NCBI RefSeq assembly: GCF_001584145.1
Contig: NZ_CP013232.1
Coordinates: forward strand, 1,612,001-1,676,000
DNA from: Collimonas fungivorans
GTDB lineage: Bacteria > Pseudomonadota > Gammaproteobacteria > Burkholderiales > Burkholderiaceae_D
DNA: 64,000 nucleotides
Reading direction: 5' to 3'
The position numbers and the translations under genes were made by a program. The notes under the pieces were generated by a model, which saw nothing but the letters and a program-made list of their open reading frames with translations, had not been told where the DNA came from and did not search any database. Positions 45,495-54,805 of the stretch are shown here, piece after piece. Within the stretch, counting starts at the first letter, position 1. The number at the start of each line of letters is the position of its first letter.

Positions 45495-45941
45495 ATGAAA
45501 AGCCACGCAACCCGGCGCCATTTCCCTGGTCTAAGTTCCGATTTCGCGGCTGATACCGTTGTTGCAACCGCTGTTGCAATCGCACGCAACGGAGTCTTGC
45601 TGCTGCTCGGTTTGTTGTTGTCTTTTCAAGTATTTGCTAGGGAATCCCTGTCGCAGGATGTGGTTCCGTTGGCCCAGTTGCCGCAGGAAGCGCAGGCGAC
45701 GCTGGTATTGATCAAGCAAGGCGGGCCGTTCCCGTATGCCAAGGATGGCGTGGTATTCGGCAATTATGAAGGGATGCTGCCCAGGCAGCGGCGCGGGTAT
45801 TACCATGAATTCACGGTGAAAACCCCGCGCGCGCGCAACCGCGGCGCACGCCGGATCATCGCTGGCGGCAATCCGCAGACTTCGGGTGAGTATTACTACA
45901 CTGATAATCATTATCAAACATTCAGGCGCATCCAGGAGTGA
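45495..45941 (+). CDS. Secreted guanyl-preferring ribonuclease (barnase/RNase Sa family)
   Basis: Ribonuclease of 148 residues. A membrane-spanning signal (GVLLLLGLLLSFQVFA, about 33-48) after an unusually long N-terminal part precedes the mature enzyme. Active-site residues match the microbial RNase Sa pattern: E105 in YYHEFTV, R116 and R120 in RNRGARRIIAGG (same +11 and +15 spacing from Glu as in RNase Sa), and H139 in YYTDNHYQTF. The start ATG has no ribosome site, so a shorter form starting nearer the hydrophobic stretch is possible. A barstar-type inhibitor gene follows 63 bases downstream, which protects the producer. The role could be nutrient scavenging or attack on competitors. Confidence 0.88.
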   Translation: MKSHATRRHFPGLSSDFAADTVVATAVAIARNGVLLLLGLLLSFQVFARESLSQDVVPLAQLPQEAQATLVLIKQGGPFPYAKDGVVFGNYEGMLPRQRRGYYHEFTVKTPRARNRGARRIIAGGNPQTSGEYYYTDNHYQTFRRIQE

Positions 45942-46004
45942 CCGAGAAGAGTGAATGAGATACAACAACAGCAATCCATCATCATTGCTCTAGCTGAGGG
46001 AAAA

Positions 46005-46403
46005 ATGAGTTTGTTTAAAACCGTACCGCCAAATGTAGTGCAGTCCATCCGCGCCTTCCGTGTGACCGACCTGCAGGCGGAAGCCAACCGCCTGGGGCAG
46101 CATTTCCTGTATGCCTATTGCGCGGAAGCAACGACTAAACAGCAAGTACTGGCGAATATTGCCCACGCCTTTCATTTTCCCAAGCATTTCGGCAAGAATT
46201 TCGACGCCCTGGCCGATTGCCTGACCGACCTGGCCCACAAATCCGGCCCGCAGCCGGGGTTTATTGTGGTGATCGAACAACTGCCGAATACCCCCAAGTT
46301 TGACAAGGAAGCACGGGAAACCCTGCTTGACGTATTCCGCGACAGCGCCGATTTCTGGGCCGACAAGAAAGTAGCTTTCCGCGTTTTTTATTCATTCCAG
46401 TAA
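46005..46403 (+). CDS. Barstar-family ribonuclease inhibitor
   Basis: Cytoplasmic inhibitor of 132 residues for the preceding RNase. The key segment HFGKNFDALADCLTDL (about 61-76) aligns with barstar YGENLDALWDCLTGW; D67 and D71 correspond to barstar D35 and D39, which plug the RNase active site. About 45 extra N-terminal residues distinguish it from the 90-residue Bacillus barstar. The ATG at 46005 is chosen because GAGGG lies four bases before it; a GTG at 45951 in the same frame is the alternative. Immunity role is inferred from the pairing. Confidence 0.88.
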   Translation: MSLFKTVPPNVVQSIRAFRVTDLQAEANRLGQHFLYAYCAEATTKQQVLANIAHAFHFPKHFGKNFDALADCLTDLAHKSGPQPGFIVVIEQLPNTPKFDKEARETLLDVFRDSADFWADKKVAFRVFYSFQ

Positions 46404-46471
46404 CAATGTCTTAATCAAAATTACCGCTGTTTTTAATCAAAAACGGCATTGCAACGGGTACAATGCGCGCC

Positions 46472-47092
46472 ATGAGAAGCATTGTTATCCTGATTTCCGG
46501 GCGTGGCAGCAACATGCAAGCCATCGTCCGCGCCGCTCAAACCGAACAATGGCCTGCCAGAATCGCCGCGATTGTCAGCAACCGGGCCGATGCCGAGGGT
46601 TTGAAATTTGCTGCTGCCCAAGGCATTCCAACGGCAGTGGTAGCGAATAAAGACTATCCTGACCGTGAACAGTTCGACGCCGCCTTACGCGTAGTGATCG
46701 ATGGATTTGCGCCCGACTTGGTGGTGCTGGCAGGTTTCATGCGGATCTTGACCGCGCCGTTTGTCGAACATTACGCCGGCCGCATGATGAATATCCATCC
46801 TTCGCTGCTGCCGAGCTTTACCGGCATGGCGACCCATCGGCAGGCGCTGCAGGCCGGCGTCAAGGTGCATGGCGTGACCGTGCATTTCGTCACGCCGACG
46901 CTGGATCACGGTCCGATCGTGGCGCAGGTCGCGGTGCCGGTGCTGGAGGACGATACCGAACAGTCGCTGGAGCAGCGCGTGCTGATCGAAGAGCATCAGC
47001 TATACCCGCGCGCAGTGCGCTGGTTTGTCGAAAATCGCTTGAGCATCGAGGATGGCCGAGTGCATAACAATGCGGCTCAGCACGAACGCTAA
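46472..47092 (+). CDS. purN: Phosphoribosylglycinamide formyltransferase
   Basis: Third step of purine synthesis: transfers formyl from 10-formyl-THF to GAR. Of 206 residues; catalytic N107, H109 and D145 match E. coli N106, H108 and D144 with an offset of one (NIHPSLLPSFTG and LDHGPI). The N-terminus SIVILISGRGSNMQAI binds GAR. Two in-frame ATGs are possible, 46463 and 46472. The second is listed because it gives the family's usual length, but neither has a clear ribosome site. A TACAAT at 46460-46465 overlaps the first ATG and looks like a -10 element. Confidence 0.93.
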   Translation: MRSIVILISGRGSNMQAIVRAAQTEQWPARIAAIVSNRADAEGLKFAAAQGIPTAVVANKDYPDREQFDAALRVVIDGFAPDLVVLAGFMRILTAPFVEHYAGRMMNIHPSLLPSFTGMATHRQALQAGVKVHGVTVHFVTPTLDHGPIVAQVAVPVLEDDTEQSLEQRVLIEEHQLYPRAVRWFVENRLSIEDGRVHNNAAQHER

Positions 47093-47156
47093 GACAGTCG
47101 TTTGGCTGGCCCCGGCACCATCAACAGATTAAAAAGATTTTTATGAAAGATTCATT

Positions 47157-48458
47157 ATGAGATTGCCTCCCGCGATCGTCGGTCACACCGAAGAAGTTTT
47201 GCGCGAAATTCTACGTTTCACCGGTCCTGCCGACGGTACCTTGTCGCGTTATTTCCGCGATCATCCAAAGCTGGGTTCGCGCGAACGCGGCGTGGTGGCC
47301 GAAGCAGTATACGGGTTGCTGCGCAACAAGGCGATCTACACCAGCTTTGCCGAATCCGGCAACGGCCCGACCATGCGCCGCATGACGCTGCTGGGCCTGG
47401 CCGACGCGGTCAGCATCGAGTCGCTGGGCGGCTTGTCGGACGAAGAAACCGAATGGCTGAAACGGGTCGCCGAAATCGACCGCAACCTGATGCCGCCGCT
47501 GATGCGTTCCAACCTGCCGCAATGGCTGTTCGACAAGCTGGTGGCGCGCGACGGTGAAGCAGCCACTTTGCAGCTGGCGCATGCGATGAACCAGCCGGCG
47601 CCGCTCGACCTGCGTGTCAATTCGCTCAAGGCCAACCGCGAAGAAGTCATTACCGCCCTGGCTGAAGCGCCTATCCTGTGCGAGCCGACTCCGTATGCGC
47701 CGCTGGGTTTGCGCGTCATCAAGAAACCGACCCTGCAAAACCTGCCGCTGTTCAAGAGCGGCGCGATCGAAGTACAGGACGAAGGCAGCCAGTTGCTGGC
47801 GCAGATCGTCGGCGCCAAGCGCGGCGAGATGGTGGTCGATTTCTGCGCCGGCGCCGGCGGCAAGACGCTGGCCCTGGGCGCCACCATGCGCAATACCGGC
47901 CGCCTGTACGCATTCGACGTCTCCGAGAAGCGCCTGGCGAAACTCAAGCCGCGCATGGCGCGCAGCGGTTTATCGAACATCCATCCGGTCCTGATTGCGC
48001 ACGAAAACGACGGCAAGGTCAAACGCCTGGCCGGCAAGATCGACCGCGTGCTGGTCGATGCACCATGCAGCGGCCTCGGCACGCTGCGCCGCAATCCGGA
48101 CGTCAAATGGCGGCAGACGCCGGAAGCGATCGCCGAGATGAACGTCAAGCAGATCGCGATCCTGTCCAGCGCTGCGCGGCTGGTCAAGTCCGGCGGCCGT
48201 CTGGTGTACGGCACCTGCAGCTTGCTGGATGAAGAAAACGAAGCGATTGCCGCGCAGTTCCTGGCCAGCCACGAAGATTTTTCGCTGCTGCCGATGAAAG
48301 ACGTGTTGGCCGAGCAAAAGATTGAACTGGAGATGGGCGATTATCTCAAACTGCTGCCGCACCAGCACCAGACCGATGGTTTTTTTGCCGCGGTATTCGT
48401 GCGCAAAGCAGCAGGCGGCTCGCCTGACAAGGATAAGCGCGAGGACGTTGCGCCGTAA
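47157..48458 (+). CDS. RsmB/NSUN-family SAM-dependent RNA (cytosine-C5) methyltransferase
   Basis: Methyltransferase of 433 residues. An N-terminal NusB-like helical region (RYFRDHPKLGSRERGVVAEA) is followed by the SAM domain: VQDEGSQLLAQIVGAKRGEM, DFCAGAGGKTLALGA (motif I), DVSEKRLAKLKPRM, then the two catalytic Cys motifs DAPCSGLGTLRRNPD and YGTCSLLDEENE. It probably modifies 16S rRNA C967 (RsmB) or another cytosine. The fit to RsmB is supported by the N-terminal domain but the target is not proven. Shares direction and short spacing with purN (64 bases) and the MscS gene (32 bases). Confidence 0.9.
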   Translation: MRLPPAIVGHTEEVLREILRFTGPADGTLSRYFRDHPKLGSRERGVVAEAVYGLLRNKAIYTSFAESGNGPTMRRMTLLGLADAVSIESLGGLSDEETEWLKRVAEIDRNLMPPLMRSNLPQWLFDKLVARDGEAATLQLAHAMNQPAPLDLRVNSLKANREEVITALAEAPILCEPTPYAPLGLRVIKKPTLQNLPLFKSGAIEVQDEGSQLLAQIVGAKRGEMVVDFCAGAGGKTLALGATMRNTGRLYAFDVSEKRLAKLKPRMARSGLSNIHPVLIAHENDGKVKRLAGKIDRVLVDAPCSGLGTLRRNPDVKWRQTPEAIAEMNVKQIAILSSAARLVKSGGRLVYGTCSLLDEENEAIAAQFLASHEDFSLLPMKDVLAEQKIELEMGDYLKLLPHQHQTDGFFAAVFVRKAAGGSPDKDKREDVAP

Positions 48459-48490
48459 GAAGCGCTGTAAGAATCGCCGTAAGAAAAACA

Positions 48491-49864
48491 ATGCCAGATA
48501 TCTTCACTGACCTGCTCAATGATTTGCTGAACAACCTGCGCGCACCGGGTTTGCCGGCGCAGGTCGGCTTGCTGCTGTTATGCGTAGGCCTGGGCTGGCT
48601 GCTGGCGCGCCTGTTGCGCCGTTCTTTCAGCGTCAGTACGGTGCAGCCGCAGGCGATGCAGATCGGGCTGGGCAGTTTTTCCAAGGTGCTGACTCCTATC
48701 ATTACCTTGCTGTTGCTGATACTGGTCAAGCTGGCCCTGCAGAAATGGCAGCAGCCGGTGAATGTGATGCGGCTGATGATTCCGCTGGTGGCGTCGTTGG
48801 CGCTGATGCGTTTCGTGTTTTACGTATTGCGCCGGGTATTCGCGCGCAACAGCGGCGTCGGCACTTTCCTGCTGCTGTTTGAAAAGAGTTTCGGCGTGCT
48901 GGTCTGGATCGGCCTGCTGCTGTACATCACCGGCTGGTGGCCGGACCTGTTCGACTACCTGGACAGCACGGTGCTGCCTATCGGCCGCTACAAGGTGTCG
49001 CTGCTGGCTGTCATGCAGGCGCTGGTTTCGGTGCTGGTGACGCTGGTGATTGCCTTGTGGGCCGGCGCCGCGCTGGAAGAGCGCCTGATGCGCGTCAACA
49101 CCGTGCATTCATCGGTGCGCACTGTGGTGGCGCGCATGGCGCGCGCTTTCCTGATCCTGGTGGCGGTCTTGCTCAGCCTGTCGCTGGTCGGCATCGACCT
49201 GACCGTGCTGTCGGTCTTCGGTGGCGCGCTGGGTGTGGCGCTGGGGCTTGGTTTGCAGAAAATCGCCAGCAGTTATGTATCGGGTTTCGTGATTTTGCTG
49301 GAGCGCAGCCTGGCGATCGGCGATATGGTCGGGGTCAGCACGTTTTACGGCAAGGTGGTGCAGATCAATAGCCGCTATACCGTGCTGCAGGGACTGGACG
49401 GCATCGATACGGTGGTGCCGAATGAAGTCTTCATGATCAATGCGGTGCAGAACTATTCGCTGACCAACCGTATATTGCGCCTGGCGACGCATGTGATGAT
49501 CGAGCATCAGGATGATGTCGAAAGCATATTGTTGTTGCTGGAACAAGTTACAGTCGAGGTTGACCGGGTATCGCGCGAAATCCTGCCGCAAGCCTTGCTG
49601 ATGAAAATAGGCCCTGACGGCCTAGAGCTAGAGGTCGGATTCTGGATCACGGATCCGGAGAACGGCCGGCTGAATGTGTTGTCTGATGTTAATCGTGCGA
49701 TCTGGCGGGTGTTGCAGTCCCGTCAAATCAAGGTTGCTCAGTTGAAACGAGATATCAGGATGGTGCACGATGCGGAATTGCATAAAAGCAATTTCGACGC
49801 CTATTCACAACAAGATTTGCCATTAGATCGCCTGCGCGATTCGCCAAAACCTAAAAACATCTAA
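48491..49864 (+). CDS. MscS-family mechanosensitive ion channel
   Basis: Inner-membrane channel of 457 residues with five or six helices, more than the three of E. coli MscS (286 residues). The pore-lining helix and following fold are clear: VFGGALGVALGLGLQKIASS near residue 240, then GFVILLERSLAIGDMVGV, the beta-domain with the conserved VPNEVFMINAVQNYSLTNR, and a C-terminal alpha/beta domain. It opens on membrane tension to release solutes during hypo-osmotic shock. No regulatory binding domain is seen. Confidence 0.88.
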   Translation: MPDIFTDLLNDLLNNLRAPGLPAQVGLLLLCVGLGWLLARLLRRSFSVSTVQPQAMQIGLGSFSKVLTPIITLLLLILVKLALQKWQQPVNVMRLMIPLVASLALMRFVFYVLRRVFARNSGVGTFLLLFEKSFGVLVWIGLLLYITGWWPDLFDYLDSTVLPIGRYKVSLLAVMQALVSVLVTLVIALWAGAALEERLMRVNTVHSSVRTVVARMARAFLILVAVLLSLSLVGIDLTVLSVFGGALGVALGLGLQKIASSYVSGFVILLERSLAIGDMVGVSTFYGKVVQINSRYTVLQGLDGIDTVVPNEVFMINAVQNYSLTNRILRLATHVMIEHQDDVESILLLLEQVTVEVDRVSREILPQALLMKIGPDGLELEVGFWITDPENGRLNVLSDVNRAIWRVLQSRQIKVAQLKRDIRMVHDAELHKSNFDAYSQQDLPLDRLRDSPKPKNI

Positions 49865-49892
49865 TAATAAGGGTACAATTGCACTCGAAATT

Positions 49893-49929
49893 CGGGTAAC
49901 TGTTCGGTAACTACCCGTCAACTTACCCG
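49893..49929. promoter_or_regulatory. Clustered inverted repeats upstream of the desaturase
   Basis: CGGGTAACTG, CGGTAACTACCCG and TTACCCG lie within 37 bases, so GGGTAA/TTACCC half-sites occur on both strands with about one helical turn of spacing. This is a likely operator region for the desaturase gene, whose start is 68 bases further. The binding protein is unknown. Confidence 0.45.
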
Positions 49930-49996
49930 TATCTCACTGTAAAATAAGCAGTTAAGCAGTGGCATCATCTACCCATCTACACATGGAGTACACATA

Positions 49997-51190
49997 GTGT
50001 TCAATGCAATACTCGATTTCTTATCGAATGGCGTAACAGGCGCGAGCGCCTGGCAGGTCGTCGTGTTCACGCTGGTCGTGACGCACATCACGATCGCTGC
50101 AGTGACTATTTTCCTGCACCGTTGCCAGGCCCATCGCGCCCTGGACCTGCACGCGATTCCAAGTCATTTCTTCCGCTTCTGGCTGTGGATGACGACCGGC
50201 ATGGTGACCAAGGAGTGGGCATCGATCCACCGCAAGCATCACGCCAAATGCGATACCGAGGAAGATCCGCATAGCCCGGTGACACGCGGCATCAAGAAAG
50301 TATTCTGGGAAGGCGCGGAGCTGTATCGCGCAGAATCGAAGAACCTGGAAACCATGGAAAAATTCGGCCATGGCACACCGGACGACTGGATCGAACGCAA
50401 CCTGTACACCAAGCACAGCGCCCTGGGCATCGTGGCGATGCTGTTTATCGACGTCATGCTGTTCGGTGTCGTCGGCGTCAGCGTCTGGGCTGTGCAAATG
50501 GTCTGGATCCCGATTACCGCCGCCGGCATCATCAACGGCATCGGCCACTATTGGGGCTATCGCAACTACGATTGCAACGATGCTGCGACCAACATCATTC
50601 CATTCGGAATCATCATCGGCGGCGAGGAGCTGCACAACAACCACCACACATTCGGCACTTCGGCCAAGCTGTCGTCGAAGTGGTACGAGTTCGACATCGG
50701 CTGGATGTACATCCGGATCCTGGAGATCTGCGGCCTGGCCAAAGTGAAGAAAGTCGCACCTGCGCCGAAGTTCAACCATGCCAAGCTGGTGCCTGACCTG
50801 GATACGCTGCAGTCGGTGATCGCCAACCGCTACGACGTCATGGCGAAGTATGCAAAATCGCTGAAGAACGCCTGGCATGAAGAGCGCGGCCAGCTGACCG
50901 ACAAGGCCAAGCAGGGCGCGGTTTTCCTGAAGTCGTCGAAGAAGCTGCTGCAACGTGAGCCGACCAAACTGGAAGCGCCGCAAAAGCAGCAGTTGACCGA
51001 GCTGTTCCTGCATAGCAAAGCGCTGCAAACCATGCATGAGATGCGGGTTGAGCTGGGCGCCATCTGGGAGCGTTCGCACTTCACGCGCGATCAGTTGCTG
51101 CATCAGCTGCAAGACTGGTGTGCTCGTGCCGAAGCTTCCGGCATCAAGTCGCTGCAGGATTTCTCGCTGCGCCTGCGCAGCTACTCCTGA
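49997..51190 (+). CDS. Membrane fatty acid desaturase (acyl-lipid or acyl-CoA delta-9 type)
   Basis: Di-iron membrane desaturase of 397 residues, starting at GTG with GGAG ten bases before. The three His boxes are present: HRCQAH near residue 41, HRKHH near 78 and HNNHH near 217. Hydrophobic helices flank them. The protein continues about 130 residues past the core with a charged, helical, coiled-coil-like tail (LTDKAKQGAVFLKSSKKLL) that is absent from shorter desaturases. It introduces double bonds into fatty acids, adjusting membrane fluidity. Ends at a strong terminator. Confidence 0.9.
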   Translation: MFNAILDFLSNGVTGASAWQVVVFTLVVTHITIAAVTIFLHRCQAHRALDLHAIPSHFFRFWLWMTTGMVTKEWASIHRKHHAKCDTEEDPHSPVTRGIKKVFWEGAELYRAESKNLETMEKFGHGTPDDWIERNLYTKHSALGIVAMLFIDVMLFGVVGVSVWAVQMVWIPITAAGIINGIGHYWGYRNYDCNDAATNIIPFGIIIGGEELHNNHHTFGTSAKLSSKWYEFDIGWMYIRILEICGLAKVKKVAPAPKFNHAKLVPDLDTLQSVIANRYDVMAKYAKSLKNAWHEERGQLTDKAKQGAVFLKSSKKLLQREPTKLEAPQKQQLTELFLHSKALQTMHEMRVELGAIWERSHFTRDQLLHQLQDWCARAEASGIKSLQDFSLRLRSYS

Positions 51191-51237
51191 CCAGAAGGGC
51201 GGGGCGCCGATATATTGAAGCGCTCGCCCTGAACAAG

Positions 51238-51265
51238 AAAACGGCCCAAGCGGGCCGTTTTTTTT
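51238..51265 (+). terminator. Rho-independent terminator of the desaturase gene
   Basis: AAAACGGCCC, loop AAGC, GGGCCGTTTT plus a further T-run, about 48 bases after the stop. Confidence 0.94.
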
Positions 51266-51305
51266 CGCCTGGCGATCGCCGCGCAAGCGCAAAAGGCAGA
51301 ACATA

Positions 51306-51343
51306 AAAAAGCCCCGCAGGACAGATGTCGTGCGGGGCTTTTT
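51306..51343 (-). terminator. Rho-independent terminator of rpmB-rpmG
   Basis: Arms AAAAAGCCCCGC and GCGGGGCTTTT. On the minus strand the stem is followed by a T-run, 17 bases past the rpmG stop. Confidence 0.92.
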
Positions 51344-51359
51344 GCAGAACCTTGATCGC

Positions 51360-51527
51360 TTACTTGATCTTGGTTTCTTTGTATTCAACATGCTTACGAA
51401 CCTTCGGGTCGAACTTCATGATCGACATTTTTTCCGGGGTTGTACGCTTGTTCTTGGTAGTGGTGTAGAAATGACCCGTACCTGCGGTCGATTCCAGCTT
51501 GATTTTGTCGCGGCCTGATTTCGCCAT
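51360..51527 (-). CDS. rpmG: 50S ribosomal protein L33
   Basis: Ribosomal protein of 55 residues: it starts [20 protein letters not shown] and ends [18 protein letters not shown]. It lacks the two CxxC zinc motifs, so it is the C-minus (zinc-independent) form. The gene lies 22 bases downstream of rpmB in the usual rpmBG operon and ends at the hairpin at 51306-51343. Confidence 0.96.
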   Translation of the reverse strand: MAKSGRDKIKLESTAGTGHFYTTTKNKRTTPEKMSIMKFDPKVRKHVEYKETKIK

Positions 51528-51549
51528 GATTCTTCCTTTATTCTGCTAG

Positions 51550-51786
51550 TTAGACTTTTTCGCCACGAGCGCGCAAATCGGTCAACACGGCATCGATGCC
51601 GATTTTGTCGATCACGCGCAAGCCGGCGTTGGACAAGCGCAGGGAGACCCAGCGATTTTCAGACTCAACGAAAATGCGGCGATTTTGCAAGTTAGGCAAA
51701 AAGCGACGTTTCGTCTTGTTGTTTGCATGGGAAACGTTGTTGCCGACCATCGGCCCCTTCCCGGTGACTTGGCAGACACGTGCCAT
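51550..51786 (-). CDS. rpmB: 50S ribosomal protein L28
   Basis: Ribosomal protein of 78 residues, the normal length. It starts [20 protein letters not shown] and contains [20 protein letters not shown]. No zinc-binding Cys pairs (only one Cys). First gene of the rpmB-rpmG operon; the 200 bases upstream hold its promoter and the microsatellite. Confidence 0.96.
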   Translation of the reverse strand: MARVCQVTGKGPMVGNNVSHANNKTKRRFLPNLQNRRIFVESENRWVSLRLSNAGLRVIDKIGIDAVLTDLRARGEKV

Positions 51787-51925
51787 GTTTTTACTCCTAA
51801 AAGATTTCCGAAACTGGAAAAAAGGAGAGTATATATAAAAAAATGAGATTTTTCAACGACTTGCAGAAAACAATTGTGTCTTTTGCGCGTTTATGGATTT
51901 AACATTTTGTTTGGGCGGCATATTG

Positions 51926-51959
<34 letters not shown>

Positions 51960-51989
51960 TCTCGGCAAGCATGTATGTGTTGTAACGAC

Positions 51990-53336
51990 TCATCCTAGCC
52001 GTTTGATCTTGGCAGCGGCCACAGCGACATGGTTTTCAAGTGCGGCGATGCACGGTGCGAATCGACTGCTGAATCCCGCTGCCGCCGTTATCCGGATTAG
52101 GAACGCCCGTGCCAGTTGTTCCGCGCGCTGCCATGTCTGGTTGGGCACGCTGGAGTGAAGGGCCATCTCTGAGAGAGTGTCCGGCAATCCCCCGCCCGTG
52201 CGGGGCGCGAAGGCCATCGAGGTCATGTCGTAGGCCGGTGCAATTTCGTAAGGACGACCATGCTCGGAGATGAACGACAGATTGCCGTTGTGCATGTCGG
52301 AGTTGCCAATCAGGCAGCCAAACGCCCACAAAAGACCAGCATCGTCCGCTGCTTTTGGGCGAATTTGTCCTGAAGCCGCAAGGCGCTTGGCGATGTCTGG
52401 CCAGTTGCCATTTCCTGCTCCGACGAATTCGGCATCCAGCGCTGACAAGGAGAATAGTGCGCATCGGCCCAAAGCTCCGATGCGATCAAAGCGTTCGACC
52501 TCAAGGAAGGATTGACCTCCATGCTCGACTATCGTCGTATTGGCGGCAGGGATGCCAGCTTCGCGCAGTGTGTTCAACGCGAGATGTTCGGCCAGCAACA
52601 GATCACGCCAGCGTTCACTTACACTGCTTTCTTCCAGTTCGCTGAATTTCACGATGACGTGCCGAGGTCTATCCGGCGTCGTGACATAAGCGGTGAACTT
52701 CGGTTGTTCCCCCCCAGCTGACGATCCAGGTCTCTCGCCGCGAGCGGCTTCGATCGCCAACCGGGCATACTCCTCGGCTTTCCGTTCCTCGGTGATCGGT
52801 TCGGGGATAGGGGTAGCGAGAAAGCGATCTCTCGCAATATCGCCTAACAGCAGATTACCTACCAAATCATGGCCATGCGCAAGCAGTGCCCGCAGCACGT
52901 GGGTATCGGACCACAGTTTGACGTGCTCTGGAAGACCGAGTTCAGCGCCATGGCGGGCCGCGTACGCGCGGCCGAGATATCCTTGGGGGCGCATGTCAAA
53001 CAGCCACCAAGGCAGGCCGTAGCTGTGAAGGCTCTTACCGTTTTCTTGGCGCATGACGAAGCCTTCGGAGCGTACCGGAATCAGTGCGCCAAGCGGCCGG
53101 ATCCGGCCATCTGCATCGACCCGATATATCCGGATGTCTGGTAATCCGCGCGCGGCATCGCGTAACGCGTATTGAACAGGCCGCCCGGCGATCCATACGA
53201 CTTCATCGCCAAGCCCGGTTAGTGCGCGCGATATGGTTGGTTGGCTGACCGCAAGACCGTCAGCCAATTGGCGCGCAGACAGCGGCTCACCGGACAGGTG
53301 AAGACGGATGGCGTCAGCATGCAAGGAAGTATGCAT
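51990..53336 (-). CDS. yjjJ: HipA-family Ser/Thr kinase with N-terminal HTH (YjjJ type)
   Basis: Protein of 448 residues. A helix-turn-helix at about 17-42 (LSARQLADGLAVSQPTISRA) is fused to a HipA kinase fold. Kinase signatures: SSAGGEQPKFTAY (P-loop-like region), the ATP-binding VIVKFSE, the catalytic GNSDMHNGNLSF and APAYDM with the metal-binding Asp. In HipBA the DNA-binding antitoxin HipB is a separate gene; here the DNA-binding part is within the same chain, as in E. coli YjjJ (443 residues). No hipB gene is adjacent. Expression of YjjJ in E. coli is reported to be toxic. Flanked by a microsatellite on one side and radC on the other. Confidence 0.82.
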   Translation of the reverse strand: MHTSLHADAIRLHLSGEPLSARQLADGLAVSQPTISRALTGLGDEVVWIAGRPVQYALRDAARGLPDIRIYRVDADGRIRPLGALIPVRSEGFVMRQENGKSLHSYGLPWWLFDMRPQGYLGRAYAARHGAELGLPEHVKLWSDTHVLRALLAHGHDLVGNLLLGDIARDRFLATPIPEPITEERKAEEYARLAIEAARGERPGSSAGGEQPKFTAYVTTPDRPRHVIVKFSELEESSVSERWRDLLLAEHLALNTLREAGIPAANTTIVEHGGQSFLEVERFDRIGALGRCALFSLSALDAEFVGAGNGNWPDIAKRLAASGQIRPKAADDAGLLWAFGCLIGNSDMHNGNLSFISEHGRPYEIAPAYDMTSMAFAPRTGGGLPDTLSEMALHSSVPNQTWQRAEQLARAFLIRITAAAGFSSRFAPCIAALENHVAVAAAKIKRLG

Positions 53337-53540
53337 GAATAAAATTATGAATAGATAATTGAATATTTAAATGAATAGTTATTATAGCTGGATTCGATGT
53401 CCTGCGTGAAATCTCGCTGTACTAGCCTCCTGCCAGGTTTCATTGGGAGGATTGCGTTTCAAGCGCGCACTGAGGTCGTTTGGAATTGCAGTGTTTGCCA
53501 GCAGACTATCGAAGGGGCGTTACAGGCGGTGAATAGATGT

Positions 53541-54215
53541 TTACAGTTGTCCGTGTTCGGCAAACGAGTGGACCTGGGTGCCGGCGACGATGAAATGATC
53601 CAGCACCCTGACGCCGATCAGGTCCAGCGCCTGCTTCAGGGTCTGCGTCAGCTGGTGATCGGCGGAACTGGGCTCCAGCGTGCCGGAGGGATGGTTATGC
53701 GCCAGCATGACGCTGGCGGCATTGTGCGTCAGTGCCGCCTTGACCACTTCGCGCGGATAGACGCTGGCGTGGGTCAGGGTGCCGCGGAACAGTTCCTCGG
53801 CGCAGATCAGGCGGTTCTTGACGTCCAGGAACAGCACCAGGAATGATTCGTGGGGTTTGTTGGTCAGCAGCAGCTGCAGGTACTGCTTGACGGCGGCCGG
53901 GGCGTCGAAGCTGCTGCCGGCCTGCAGTTCTTCCGCCAGCGAGCGCCTGCCGAGTTCCAGGATCGCTTGCAGCTGGGCAAACTTGGCGGGGCCGAGGCCA
54001 TTGATCTCGCTGAATTCCTTGAGCGGGGCGGAAAACAGGCGGTTCAGCGAGCCGAAATGGCTGGTCATTTCGCGTCCCAGGTCGACCGCGCTTTTGCCGG
54101 CGGCGCCGACTCTCAGGAATACCGCCAGCAGTTCCGCATTGGAAAGCGCCTGCGGGCCGAGTTTGATCAAACGTTCGCGCGGCCTCTGATCTGCGGGCCA
54201 GTCGGTAATTGCCAT
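53541..54215 (-). CDS. radC: RadC-family JAB/MPN-domain protein
   Basis: Protein of 224 residues (E. coli 222). N-terminal helix-hairpin-helix region ([19 protein letters not shown]) followed by a JAMM metalloprotease-like domain with [14 protein letters not shown], an intact HxH-x10-D zinc motif. Once thought to be a DNA-repair protein; the activity is unknown. It is divergent from slpA over 112 bases. Confidence 0.93.
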   Translation of the reverse strand: MAITDWPADQRPRERLIKLGPQALSNAELLAVFLRVGAAGKSAVDLGREMTSHFGSLNRLFSAPLKEFSEINGLGPAKFAQLQAILELGRRSLAEELQAGSSFDAPAAVKQYLQLLLTNKPHESFLVLFLDVKNRLICAEELFRGTLTHASVYPREVVKAALTHNAASVMLAHNHPSGTLEPSSADHQLTQTLKQALDLIGVRVLDHFIVAGTQVHSFAEHGQL

Positions 54216-54327
54216 GGTGTAATCGAGGTAAGGTCAGTGTCAGCCACGTCATATGGTCCAAGGTGGCTTACAATATCATCTTCTGACTGGCAGTTATTTT
54301 TTTGTTAATGGTTCTTTTGCCTAATTT

Positions 54328-54783
54328 ATGTCCAATTTGTCTCTCCCTGTCGTTACCGAAGCATCTTATCTGACCTTGCACTATCGCCTCGCCTCGCAAG
54401 AGGGCGAGGATATCGTCACTACTTTCAAGGAGTCGCCTGCCACCCTGCAGTTCGGCATGGGCCAGCTGGCGCCATTCCTGGAAGCTTGCCTGCTGGGTTT
54501 GCCGGAAGGCACACATCAAACCTTCGAGCTGCCGCCGGAACGCGCTTTCGGACCGCGCAATCCTGAGCTGATCCAGCGTGTCTCGCGCGCCACGCTGCGC
54601 CAGAATTCCCAGCTGGGAGAGGAATACCGCATCGGCGACCTGGTGGAATTCGCGGCGCCGGGCGGCGGCCAGTTTGCCGGCGTGCTGCGCGAGATCGACG
54701 AGCAGGGCGCCTTGTTCGATTTCAATCATCCGCTGGCCGGGCAGTCGCTCCAGTTCGAAGTAAAAATCATCGGCATTTTGTAG
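54328..54783 (+). CDS. slpA: FKBP-type peptidyl-prolyl isomerase SlpA
   Basis: Prolyl isomerase and chaperone of 151 residues. The FKBP domain is interrupted by the insert-in-flap domain, as in SlyD/Slp[40 protein letters not shown] and [19 protein letters not shown]. It lacks the His/Cys-rich metal-binding tail of SlyD, so it is SlpA. It lies 22 bases before ispH, the usual gene pair in proteobacteria. Confidence 0.93.
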   Translation: MSNLSLPVVTEASYLTLHYRLASQEGEDIVTTFKESPATLQFGMGQLAPFLEACLLGLPEGTHQTFELPPERAFGPRNPELIQRVSRATLRQNSQLGEEYRIGDLVEFAAPGGGQFAGVLREIDEQGALFDFNHPLAGQSLQFEVKIIGIL

Positions 54784-54805
54784 TTCGGGGCCGAAAAGCA
54801 TAGAC

